A stretch of 15,033 bases of DNA from Chloroflexota bacterium. Its GTDB lineage: Bacteria > Chloroflexota > Dehalococcoidia > UBA2979. Of this stretch, positions 1 through 6,484 are shown in pieces (the first letter of the stretch is position 1; the number at the start of each line of letters is the position of its first letter). The DNA lies in NCBI GenBank assembly GCA_947446155.1, contig CANFFZ010000048.1, forward strand, positions 1 to 15,033, written 5' to 3'. Both the position numbers and the translations under genes were made by a program. The notes beneath the pieces were generated by a model that was not told the origin of the DNA, made no database searches, and saw only the letters and a program-made list of their open reading frames with translations.

Positions 1-2
1 CT

Positions 3-332
3 GACACGCACTCCGAGTTCGATGCGCTGGCATGGTCCCGCGTCGGCCTCAAGCCCGCCGTGGACGAGTCCACTGAGCCCCCACCGCCGCCGGTCGCGGT
101 CGCCCCGATCGTCGTGGCACAACCCGCCGCCGAAGTGACGGCGGACGAGCCGATCGCCGCCCCGGTCGCAGAGCACACTCCGCGGCCTCGGCCGCATCCC
201 CGCCCGCGTGAGACGCAGGCGTCCATCCCAGAGGAACCCATCAGCCCGAAGGCTTCGGAGCGGCAGTTGCCCGCAACAGGCTCGACGGTTGGGAAAGGCA
301 AGGCCGTGAAGTCGAACAGTCAGGAGCGGAAC
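3..332 (+). CDS. Pro/Ala-rich coding stretch in frame with ftsZ (partial, open at left edge)
   Basis: The reading frame of ftsZ stays open, with no stop, from the ftsZ ATG back to the left edge. Codon third positions are overwhelmingly G or C, as in the real genes here, so the stretch looks translated. It begins with a non-repetitive piece ([18 protein letters not shown]) and then becomes low-complexity, rich in Pro, Ala, Val, Glu and Arg, like a disordered linker. The other two forward frames have stops at 2-4 and about 137-139. It may be the C-terminal tail of an upstream protein (a division protein such as FtsA would be usual, but nothing here identifies it) fused in frame to FtsZ, or an N-terminal extension of FtsZ starting further left or at GTG 60 or GTG 306. 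I cannot assign a function. Confidence 0.45.
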
Positions 333-1418
333 ATGCAAAGCGTGGACGGCCTGCCCCCGATCAAAGTCGTGGGCGTAGGCGGAGGCGGCAGTAACGCCGT
401 CAATCGCATGATCAGCGCACGACTCCCGGGCGTGCAGTACGTCGCCATGAACACCGACATGCAGGCCCTCGAGCACTGCGAGGCCGAAGTCCGCGTCCGC
501 ATCGGTGACCGCCTCACCCGCGGCCTCGGCGCTGGCGCTGACCCCCTGCGTGGCCAGCGCTCCGCCGAGGAGTCCCGTGAGGGCATCGCGGAGGCGCTCG
601 CGGGCGCGGAGATGGTGTTCGTCACCGCCTGCCTCGGCGGCGGGACCGGCACCGGCGCCGCCCCCGTGGTCGCCGAGGTCGCCCGAGAGATGGGTGCCCT
701 CACGATCGGCGTCGTCACCAAGCCGTTCACCTTCGAAGGCGCCAAGCGACGCCAGCAGGCGGAGGAGGGCGTTCGCGACCTGGAGGGGAAAGTGGACACG
801 CTCATCGTGATCCACAACGACCGCCTCCTCCAGATGGGCGACGACAAGATCTCCATCGAAGAAGCCTTCGCGATGGCGGACGACGTCCTACGCCAGGGCA
901 TCCAGGGGATCAGCGAACTGATCACCACCCCCGGCCTCGTGAACCTCGACTTCGCGGATGTACGCAAGATCATGACGGACGCTGGCCCGGCCCTGATGGC
1001 GATCGGCTCCGGCCGAGGCGAGAACCGCGCGACCGACGCGGCCCGCCAGGCGATCTCCAGCCCGCTGCTGGAGGTGGACATCACCGGCGCCCGAGGCGTG
1101 CTGTTCAACGTCACCGGCCCGCGCGACCTCGGCCTCCGCGAACTCGATGCCGCCGCCCGCGTCATCGCCAGCGTGGTCGACCCGGAGGCGGAGATCATCT
1201 TCGGCACCAGCCTCGATGACTCGCTGAAGGACGAGGTGCGCATCACCGTCATCGCCACCGGGTTCTCCGGTGTGAAGAAGATGCCGCTGCGCCACCTGTT
1301 GAACGAGCAGCCCGAGCCGATCAAGTTGGGCCAGATCCGCCCCGACCCCACGGCCACGGACGCGCTCACCGAGTCGGACCTGCCGACGTTCCTGCGCCGC
1401 TCCTTCCCCACTCGGTAG
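333..1418 (+). CDS. ftsZ: Cell division protein FtsZ
   Basis: FtsZ is the bacterial tubulin homologue: it binds and hydrolyses GTP and polymerises into the Z ring at midcell, where it recruits the division machinery. Counting from the ATG at 333 (361 aa, normal family length), the N-terminal glycine-rich nucleotide-binding loop [13 protein letters not shown] is at about residues 14-26. The tubulin signature GGGTGTG is at 102-108. The T7 loop NLDFADVR supplies the catalytic contact to the next subunit. The C-terminal peptide DLPTFLRR (about 349-356) matches the conserved tail that binds FtsA, SepF or ZipA-like partners. I chose ATG 333 because AGGAG at 322-326 sits six bases upstream and the conserved FtsZ fold begins just after. 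The frame continues upstream without a stop, so a longer product or fusion is possible. A strong terminator follows 22 bases after the stop. Confidence 0.97.
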   Translation: MQSVDGLPPIKVVGVGGGGSNAVNRMISARLPGVQYVAMNTDMQALEHCEAEVRVRIGDRLTRGLGAGADPLRGQRSAEESREGIAEALAGAEMVFVTACLGGGTGTGAAPVVAEVAREMGALTIGVVTKPFTFEGAKRRQQAEEGVRDLEGKVDTLIVIHNDRLLQMGDDKISIEEAFAMADDVLRQGIQGISELITTPGLVNLDFADVRKIMTDAGPALMAIGSGRGENRATDAARQAISSPLLEVDITGARGVLFNVTGPRDLGLRELDAAARVIASVVDPEAEIIFGTSLDDSLKDEVRITVIATGFSGVKKMPLRHLLNEQPEPIKLGQIRPDPTATDALTESDLPTFLRRSFPTR

Positions 1419-1439
1419 GGATTGCTTCACGACATGCAC

Positions 1440-1470
1440 GAAGGGCGGCCTCACGGCCGCCCTTCTGTTT
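1440..1470 (+). terminator. Intrinsic terminator after ftsZ
   Basis: A perfect 11-bp stem, GAAGGGCGGCC (1440-1450) paired with GGCCGCCCTTC (1455-1465), closes a TCAC loop and is followed by TGTTT. It lies 22 bases after the ftsZ stop and separates ftsZ from the enoyl-CoA hydratase gene. The U-tract is short, but the stem is GC-rich and uninterrupted. Confidence 0.85.
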
Positions 1471-1498
1471 ACGATCACAAGCCGATCCCCGAGCACCC

Positions 1499-1528
1499 TT
1501 GACCGCGCTGGCGGACAATGAGTACATA
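1499..1528 (+). promoter_or_regulatory. Possible promoter for the crotonase gene
   Basis: TTGACC at 1499-1504 matches the -35 consensus at five of six positions. A weak -10-like TACATA lies at 1523-1528 after an 18-base spacer. The -10 falls inside the AT-rich palindrome at 1522-1554, so a repressor bound there would block this promoter. The -35 is convincing and the -10 is poor. Confidence 0.4.
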
Positions 1529-1554
1529 TTCAGTAGTCACTACTAAATATGTAC
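1522..1554. promoter_or_regulatory. 33-bp AT-rich palindrome, candidate operator
   Basis: The arms are 16 bp each, centred on C1538, with a single mismatch (C1531 against A1545). The core AGTAGTCACTACT is a perfect dyad and the outer arms read GTACATATT and AATATGTAC. Only 10 of 33 bases are G or C, in a strongly GC-rich chromosome, so it stands out. It lies after the ftsZ terminator and ends 34 bases before the crotonase start. Size and symmetry fit a dimeric or paired-dimer repressor (TetR, MarR or similar, as often seen for fatty-acid degradation genes). The regulator itself is not in this window. Confidence 0.65.
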
Positions 1555-1588
1555 CTATGCCTCATTCGAAGAGGGACGGGAGCGATCG

Positions 1589-2344
1589 ATGGCATTCGTC
1601 GATTACGAGAAGCGCGGTCACGTTGCGATCGTCACGCTGAACCGACCGGACCGTCTCAACGCTGTCGGTCGCGAGGTCAGCCGGGCGCTGCGCGAGGCGG
1701 AGAACGACTTCGCGCAGGATGAGGATGCGTGGCTGCTGATCTACACCGGGACGGGGCGGGCGTTCTCCGCGGGGCTCGACCTGAAGGACCGCATCGACCG
1801 CCAAGACGGCGGGGGCGCCAACGACAAGCCGATCCCGGCGGCGATCGAGATCACGAAGCCGACGCTCGCGGCAGTCAACGGCCTCTGCTACGGCATGGCG
1901 TTCGAGATGGTCCAGCGCATGGACATCCGCATCTGCGCCGACGTGGCCAGCTTCGCAATGCCGGAAGTGAAGATCGGTGTCGTCCCTCCCACCGGGATCT
2001 TCTACCTGCCGCGGATCATCGGTCGGAGCGACGCGCTGTGGATGATGATGAGCGGCGCACCCATCGATGCCGCGACCGCGCTGCGGACGGGGCTCGTGAG
2101 CCGCGTGGTGCCAGCCGATGACCTGCTGTCCGCCGCGATCGAGATGGCCAAGTTGATATGCGCAAACGGTCCGACGGCAGTCCGTGCAGTCCGCAGCCTT
2201 GTCCGCCTGACGAGCGAGGTGCCGCTCGAATACGGGCAGAAGATCGCCGCCCAGCAGATCTCGTCGATCTGGGCTTCGGACGACTCCCGAGAGGGAATGC
2301 GTGCCTTTGTGCAGAAGCGGGCACCGGTCTGGACGGGCCAATAG
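1589..2344 (+). CDS. Enoyl-CoA hydratase/isomerase (crotonase) family protein
   Basis: A 251-aa single-domain crotonase. The family acts on acyl-CoA thioesters, classically hydrating trans-2-enoyl-CoA in beta-oxidation, using two backbone NH groups as an oxyanion hole. The first oxyanion motif, FSAGLDL, is at residues 59-65 and the second, AAVNGLCYGMAFEM, at about 94-107. Glutamates E106 and E126 (in PEVKIGVVP) align with the two catalytic Glu residues of classical hydratases, which supports genuine hydratase activity rather than isomerase-only or dehalogenase variants. The usual GGG of the second motif is replaced by YGMAF, so substrate preference is unclear. ATG 1589 is set by GGGAG at 1578-1582, six bases upstream. 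It stands alone between the ftsZ terminator and a 260-base gap, behind a strong palindrome that probably controls it. The exact substrate cannot be told from sequence. Confidence 0.9.
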   Translation: MAFVDYEKRGHVAIVTLNRPDRLNAVGREVSRALREAENDFAQDEDAWLLIYTGTGRAFSAGLDLKDRIDRQDGGGANDKPIPAAIEITKPTLAAVNGLCYGMAFEMVQRMDIRICADVASFAMPEVKIGVVPPTGIFYLPRIIGRSDALWMMMSGAPIDAATALRTGLVSRVVPADDLLSAAIEMAKLICANGPTAVRAVRSLVRLTSEVPLEYGQKIAAQQISSIWASDDSREGMRAFVQKRAPVWTGQ

Positions 2345-2590
2345 TCCGCGCGCTTCGTCCGGAAGAGTTTCACGCTCGCCGATCTCGCTCCACGTTTCAC
2401 ATGAAGCGAGGCGGGTGCGCGTCGGATCAGAGACTGTGCCCTACGTTCCACGCATGCCAACACCCGTTGGGACAACTTCGGCGCAAGCGTGTGGATGCGC
2501 CCCGTTGTGGCCGGAGGCTGTGGCGCGCATAGTCCTACATCCGGGGTATTCCCTCCCCGTCCCACTTCAGTCGCCTCTCCCCCGAGGAAC

Positions 2591-2608
2591 ATGAGCACAC
2601 ACCTATGA
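2591..2608 (+). CDS. Five-codon leader ORF overlapping the nrdR start
   Basis: ATG 2591 opens a mini-ORF encoding MSTHL whose TGA (2606-2608) overlaps the nrdR ATG (2605-2607). GAGGA at 2584-2588 is correctly spaced for this ATG (two bases, or slightly more depending on anti-SD register) but lies 16 bases from the nrdR ATG, too far to serve nrdR directly. This suggests that nrdR is translated by termination and reinitiation. It may instead be chance, with nrdR initiated weakly on its own. Confidence 0.35.
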   Translation: MSTHL

Positions 2609-3204
2609 AGTGCCCGTTTTGTGGCCATGCCTCGACCAAGGTCATCGACTCACGCGCGGTCGAGTCCGGCATCCGCCGGCGTCGCCGTTGTGAATCGTGT
2701 GGCGAGCGGTTCAGCACGCAGGAGCAGATGCAGCGTGCCGTCGTCATGGTCGTCAAGAAGGACGGCCGTCGGGAGGAATTCTCGCGCGAGAAACTCCTCT
2801 CTGGCCTTCGCATCGCCGCCCGCAAGCGTCCGCTCCCCACCGGGGCCGTCGAGGCCATCGTCGAGGACATCGAGCAGCGGCTCTCCGGCAGCAGCCGGCC
2901 CGAGGTGCCGAGTCGCGTCATCGGTGAGATGGCGATCACCCGCCTGAAGCGGCTCGACCCGATCGCGTACATCCGCTTCGCGTCGGTCTACCACCAGTTC
3001 GTCTCGCTTGACGAAATGCTGGAGGAACTCAACCGCATCGCCCGCTCCCCAATCGGACTCGATCCGGAGCAGGCACGACTCTTCGAGGACGAACTGGACG
3101 CCATCGCCCGCGGCGAGGCCCCACGCGTCCCCCTGGACGAGGACGAACTCGAACCGATCTCCCTGGACGCACGCCGCATCCCCATTCCAGCCGGCCTCCG
3201 CTAG
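2605..3204 (+). CDS. nrdR: Transcriptional repressor NrdR
   Basis: NrdR is the dNTP-sensing repressor of ribonucleotide reductase genes: ATP/dATP binding to its ATP-cone changes its oligomeric state and its binding to NrdR boxes. The universal start MKCPFCGH is present. A zinc ribbon with Cys 3, 6, 29 and 32 is followed by the basic stretch RRRRR (24-28). The ATP-cone spans about residues 45-135 (VVKKDGRREEFSREKL through YIRFASVYHQF). At 199 aa it is longer than the usual ~150-160 because of an acidic C-terminal tail (about 150-199, including DEDELEP). The ATG is fixed by homology although it lacks a well-placed SD; the mini-ORF at 2591 may couple its translation. The class II reductase gene nrdJ, the expected target, lies 1.4 kb downstream past two membrane-protein genes. 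Confidence 0.96.
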   Translation: MKCPFCGHASTKVIDSRAVESGIRRRRRCESCGERFSTQEQMQRAVVMVVKKDGRREEFSREKLLSGLRIAARKRPLPTGAVEAIVEDIEQRLSGSSRPEVPSRVIGEMAITRLKRLDPIAYIRFASVYHQFVSLDEMLEELNRIARSPIGLDPEQARLFEDELDAIARGEAPRVPLDEDELEPISLDARRIPIPAGLR

Positions 3205-3231
3205 CCGCCTTCATCGCCCTGAGTGAGACGC

Positions 3232-3258
3232 ACCGCCCGGCCTCATCCGCCGGGCGGT
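3232..3258 (+). terminator. GC-rich hairpin after nrdR, possible terminator
   Basis: A perfect 10-bp stem, ACCGCCCGGC (3232-3241) with GCCGGGCGGT (3249-3258), closes a seven-base loop 27 bases after the nrdR stop. The trailing ACTGTCTTC is only weakly T-rich, so termination efficiency is uncertain. It would separate nrdR from the RDD gene pair. Confidence 0.55.
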
Positions 3259-3314
3259 ACTGTCTTCAACAGGCCTCGTCCGTTCCGTTCCGAGTACCGA
3301 TCGAGGGATGCGTG

Positions 3315-3956
3315 ATGCAGGATTGGCTCGACGAGCGCCCGCAGCCGGCCGGATTCTGCGACGGCTGCGGCGCCGCGCTCGCTGCAACGGACCGTTTCTG
3401 CGCCGCGTGTGGCCGTCCCGTCGTCGGCGGCCGCTCGAAGGCCACCCGCCGAGGTGCGGTGGCCGGAAAACCGATCGCCGGCGTTGGTTTCCGGATCGGC
3501 GTCTACCTCGTCGACGGCATCATGCTCTCGACGTGCTTCGGCATCGCCAGCCAGGTCTTCGGCGACGCCCTCACTGGTGACACCACCGAGGAGTTGGAGG
3601 CGCTCAACGCGCGTCAGCAGGCCGGTGACATCGTCACGGCGAGCGATTTCTTCGAGGTGCTGGCGCCCGTCCTGCTCCTCTACACCCTCTACTTCATCGT
3701 GACCGGCCTGCTCCTGCCCTGGCTGTGGAACAGCCTCGGCTGGTCGCCCGCGAAGCGGATCATCGGCCTGCGTATCGTCGATGCCGCCGGGAACCCGCCC
3801 GGCTGGCGTCGTGGCCTCGGTCGCACCGCTGCCTCGTTCCTCTCGGGCATCGCCCTCGGCTTCGGCTACCTCGCCGCCGCCTGGCACCCGGAGAAACGCA
3901 CCTGGCACGACCGCATGGCCGGGACCTGGGTCGTCGACGTCCGCACCGACCGCTAG
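3315..3956 (+). CDS. Zinc-ribbon RDD-family membrane protein (first of a tandem pair)
   Basis: A 213-aa protein with two parts. The N-terminal zinc ribbon has Cys 15, 18, 29 and 32 (FCDGCG...FCAACG). It is followed by an RDD domain from about residue 56 to the end, with the arginine/aspartate motif FRIGVYLVDG (59-68), hydrophobic segments near 60-82, 115-137 and 173-190, and the typical C-terminal TWHDRMAGTWVV (196-207). RDD proteins are integral membrane proteins, some linked to transport, but no reliable function is known for most. ATG 3315 is preferred over GTG 3312 because GAGGGA (3303-3308) is six bases upstream of it. The next gene, 31 bases downstream, encodes a paralogue, so the two are probably one transcript and perhaps one complex. 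Function unassigned. Confidence 0.88.
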   Translation: MQDWLDERPQPAGFCDGCGAALAATDRFCAACGRPVVGGRSKATRRGAVAGKPIAGVGFRIGVYLVDGIMLSTCFGIASQVFGDALTGDTTEELEALNARQQAGDIVTASDFFEVLAPVLLLYTLYFIVTGLLLPWLWNSLGWSPAKRIIGLRIVDAAGNPPGWRRGLGRTAASFLSGIALGFGYLAAAWHPEKRTWHDRMAGTWVVDVRTDR

Positions 3957-3987
3957 TCGCGCGCGCGCCGAGTTGAGGGGCAATGCG

Positions 3988-4536
3988 ATGTTCTGTCCAC
4001 ACTGCGGCCAGCCGGTCGCGGAAGCCGCCACCTTCTGCGGCTCCTGCGGCAAGCCACTCGTCGAGGGCGTCCACCGCGAGCGCGAGGGCTACCACGCTGA
4101 CAAGGAACTTGCGGCGTTCTGGCCACGCTTCGGTGCTTACCTGATCGACGGCGTTCTCATCGCCCTGATCGCGGCCGGCCTCGCGCTGCTCGGGATCGCG
4201 CTCGCTGTCGCGATAGCACCAGATGACGGCGACGGCAGCGCGATAGCGGCCGTGGTCTCGGTCCTCGGATTCACCGCAGCGTTTGTCATTGGGGGTGGTC
4301 TCGCATGGCGTTTCAGCGCCCGAGGCACGAGCCCCGGCGCCCGAGCCGCAGGCGTCCGCATTGTCGACAAGCACGGCAACCCGCCCGGTCTCGGTCGAGG
4401 CCTCGCGCGCTTGCTCGTCGCGTGGTTCCTCTCAGGCCAGATCCTTAGCCTCGGCTACCTGTGGGCCATCTGGGATCGAGAGAAGCGCACCTGGCACGAC
4501 CACCTCGCCGGCACCTGGGTGGTACGAGACGAGTAG
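3988..4536 (+). CDS. Zinc-ribbon RDD-family membrane protein (second of a tandem pair)
   Basis: A 182-aa paralogue of the preceding gene with the same architecture. It has an N-terminal zinc ribbon with Cys 3, 6, 17 and 20 (FCPHCG...FCGSCG), a short charged linker, and an RDD domain. The domain carries the motif FWPRFGAYLIDG (44-55), hydrophobic segments near 50-77, 86-107 and 142-162, and the C-terminal TWHDHLAGTWVV (168-179). The sequence between helices differs from the first copy, and the 79-111 loop is acidic and alanine-rich. ATG 3988 is chosen because GAGGGG (3975-3980) sits seven bases upstream and the zinc ribbon starts there; longer readings of this frame run back into the previous gene. 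Its 31-base distance from the first copy suggests an operon born by duplication. Function unassigned. Confidence 0.88.
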   Translation: MFCPHCGQPVAEAATFCGSCGKPLVEGVHREREGYHADKELAAFWPRFGAYLIDGVLIALIAAGLALLGIALAVAIAPDDGDGSAIAAVVSVLGFTAAFVIGGGLAWRFSARGTSPGARAAGVRIVDKHGNPPGLGRGLARLLVAWFLSGQILSLGYLWAIWDREKRTWHDHLAGTWVVRDE

Positions 4537-4544
4537 CCCCCCCT

Positions 4545-4565
4545 CCGAGGGCATCCCACCCTCGG
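4545..4565 (+). terminator. Short hairpin after the RDD pair, weak terminator candidate
   Basis: A 7-bp stem, CCGAGGG (4545-4551) with CCCTCGG (4559-4565), lies nine bases after the stop of the second RDD gene. No T-run follows, so this is a weak candidate. It sits just before the nrdJ promoter. Confidence 0.3.
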
Positions 4566-4567
4566 GC

Positions 4568-4597
4568 TCGCCATCCATAGAACCGATGTTCTATACT
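4568..4597 (+). promoter_or_regulatory. nrdJ promoter
   Basis: The -10 TATACT at 4592-4597 matches five of six consensus positions. A poor -35, TCGCCA (4568-4573), precedes it by 18 bases. Transcription would start near 4604, giving a leader of about 20 bases with an ideal SD (AAGGAGGG, 4609-4616). That excludes GTG 4606 as the start codon. Confidence 0.6.
4579..4592. promoter_or_regulatory. LexA-type SOS box upstream of nrdJ
   Basis: AGAAC-CGAT-GTTCT is a perfect dyad matching the GAAC-N4-GTTC core of Gram-positive-type LexA boxes, and it extends by one more pair (T4578/A4593). It abuts and overlaps the -10 TATACT (4592-4597), a classic repressor position. The recA promoter has the same arrangement, with 16 identical bases from AGAAC through TATACTG outside the four-base spacer. 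Confidence 0.78.
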
Positions 4598-4623
4598 GCT
4601 CGTCCGTGAAGGAGGGCGCCCCG

Positions 4624-6453
4624 ATGGCGACAGCCGCACTTCGCACCTCGCCGATCGCCCTGACCGACAACGCCCGCGTCGTGCTGGAGAAGCGCTACCT
4701 GCTGCGTGACCGGCGCGGCGAGGTCATCGAGACGCCCGAAGGGATGCTGACCCGCGTCGCCTCGGCGATCGCGGAAGCAGAGCCCGAGGCCGACCGCGCC
4801 GCCTGGGCGCAGCGCTATTACGACGCGATGGCCGCGCGGCGCTTCCTGCCCAATTCCCCCACCCTGATGAACGCCGGCACTGGTCGAGGCACCCTCGCCG
4901 CCTGCTTCGTGCTCCCCGTCGACGACACCCTCGAGTCGATCATGGCGACGGCGACCGCGGCTGCCATGGTGCAGAAGTTCGGCGGTGGCACCGGCTTCTC
5001 CTTCTCCCGCCTCCGAGGCGTGGGCGAATCGATCGCCACCACCCACGGCGTCGCCTGCGGCCCCGTCTCCGTCCTCCAGCACTACGACGACGTGTCGAGG
5101 CTCGTCACACAGGGTGGCAAGCGCGACGGCGCAAACATGGGCATCCTCCGCGTCGACCACCCGGACATCCGCGCCTTCGTCCACGCGAAGGACGACGGCG
5201 TCACCGCCCTCCGCTTCAACATCTCCATCGCCGTCACCGACGAGTTCATGGCCGCCGCCGCAGCCGATAGCGAATCGGCCCGCCCGTTCGCCCTCCGCGA
5301 CCCGCGCGACGGCGCACCCCGAGGCGAGATCGATGCACGCGCGCTGCTCGACGAGATCGCGCAGTCGGCGTGGCGCACCGGCGACCCCGGCCTCATCTTC
5401 CTCGACACCATCAACCGCACGAACCCGACGCCTGCCCTCGGTGAGATCGAGGCGACCAACCCCTGCGGCGAGGTCCCGCTGCTGCCGTGGGAGGCCTGCA
5501 CGCTCGGCTCGCTCAACCTCGCGGCGTTCTGGGACCCCGACCGCCGCGACCTCGATTGGGGCGCGCTCGCCGAGACCGTGCGCCTCGCGGTGCGCTTCCT
5601 CGACGGCGTCGTCGAGGTCAACGAGTTCCCCGTGCCAGAGATCACCGCCGCCGTGCGCGGCAACCGCAAGATCGGCCTCGGCGTCATGGGGTTCGCGGAC
5701 CTGCTGATCGCCGCGCGGCTCCCGTACGCCTCAGAAGGTGCGCTCGGCCTCGCACGGCGCGTGGCGCAGTTCATCGGGCGCGAGGCAGACGAGGCCAGCG
5801 CGGCGCTGGGCGAGGAGCGCGGCCCGTTCCCCAACTGGGCGACCTCGATCTATGCCGGCGGGCCGCGCTACCGGAACGCGACACGCACCTGCATCGCCCC
5901 CACTGGCACCATCGCGATCATCGCGGGCGCGTCGTCCGGCATCGAGCCGCTGTTCTCGCTCGCGCACGTCCGCCGCATGGGCGACGGCACCCTGCTCCCA
6001 GAGGTCAGCGAGGCGTTCCGCGCCGAGGCAGAGGCCGGCGGCTACGCCTCAGCCGACCTGCTCGAAGACCTCGCCCACGGCGTCCTGCTCTCCGACTGCG
6101 ACGAGGTGCCCGAGGACGTCCGCGCCCGCTTCGCCACCGCCCACGAGATCGAGGCGTCGTGGCACGTCCGCATGCAGGCTGCCTTCCAGCAGCACACCGA
6201 CCTCGCCGTCTCGAAGACCGTGAACCTGCCGAACGAGGCGACCCCCGCCGACATCCTCGCCACCTACACCCTCGCCCACCGCCTCGGCTGCAAGGGCGTC
6301 ACCGTCTACCGCGATGGCTCACGCGCCCTCCAGGTCCTCGCCCACGCTGCCTCCGAAGCCTGCCCCGACTGCGCCCAACCCCTCGAAACCCTCGAGGGCT
6401 GCGCAACCTGCCCGGCGTGCGGCTACGCGAAGTGCGAGGGCGGGGAGGTTTAG
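4624..6453 (+). CDS. nrdJ: Adenosylcobalamin-dependent (class II) ribonucleotide reductase
   Basis: This enzyme reduces ribonucleotides to deoxyribonucleotides with a radical generated from adenosylcobalamin, so it works with or without oxygen and needs B12. In the 609-aa protein the catalytic set is intact. Cys94 (LAACFVLP) and Cys292 (EACTLGSLN) form the redox pair, Cys281 in NPCGE carries the thiyl radical, and Asn279 and Glu283 assist. APTGTIAIIAG is the phosphate-binding motif near residue 420. A C-terminal zinc-ribbon-like tail has Cys 580, 583, 593, 596, 599 and 604 and probably shuttles electrons from thioredoxin. No N-terminal ATP-cone is present, so overall activity regulation by dATP is not expected; this is the short form. 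ATG 4624 follows AAGGAGGG by seven bases. It has an SOS-box promoter, and nrdR lies upstream, but no NrdR box is visible. Confidence 0.96.
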   Translation: MATAALRTSPIALTDNARVVLEKRYLLRDRRGEVIETPEGMLTRVASAIAEAEPEADRAAWAQRYYDAMAARRFLPNSPTLMNAGTGRGTLAACFVLPVDDTLESIMATATAAAMVQKFGGGTGFSFSRLRGVGESIATTHGVACGPVSVLQHYDDVSRLVTQGGKRDGANMGILRVDHPDIRAFVHAKDDGVTALRFNISIAVTDEFMAAAAADSESARPFALRDPRDGAPRGEIDARALLDEIAQSAWRTGDPGLIFLDTINRTNPTPALGEIEATNPCGEVPLLPWEACTLGSLNLAAFWDPDRRDLDWGALAETVRLAVRFLDGVVEVNEFPVPEITAAVRGNRKIGLGVMGFADLLIAARLPYASEGALGLARRVAQFIGREADEASAALGEERGPFPNWATSIYAGGPRYRNATRTCIAPTGTIAIIAGASSGIEPLFSLAHVRRMGDGTLLPEVSEAFRAEAEAGGYASADLLEDLAHGVLLSDCDEVPEDVRARFATAHEIEASWHVRMQAAFQQHTDLAVSKTVNLPNEATPADILATYTLAHRLGCKGVTVYRDGSRALQVLAHAASEACPDCAQPLETLEGCATCPACGYAKCEGGEV

Positions 6454-6484
6454 GGAGCGGCGCTCACATCGATCACGGCCCGCC

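Noticed and set aside
265..281. LPATG in the stretch before ftsZ, resembling a sortase LPXTG signal.
   Set aside because: There is no following hydrophobic helix and basic tail, the stretch is in frame with cytoplasmic FtsZ, and LPATG arises easily in Pro/Ala-rich sequence.
320..1411. Long minus-strand frame opposite ftsZ, and similar long antisense frames opposite nrdJ, yggS/proC, mgtE and rny.
   Set aside because: High GC content keeps antisense frames open; their translations are Arg/Ser/Ala/Pro-rich without family motifs.
2345..2604. Cobalamin riboswitch or gene in the gap before nrdR, given the B12-dependent reductase nearby.
   Set aside because: No B12-box sequence was found on either strand, and the frames crossing the gap are shadows without coding bias; only two short hairpins are seen.
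4606..4608. GTG as the nrdJ start.
   Set aside because: The ideal SD AAGGAGGG lies downstream of it and points to ATG 4624, and the predicted transcript starts at about the same place as the GTG.
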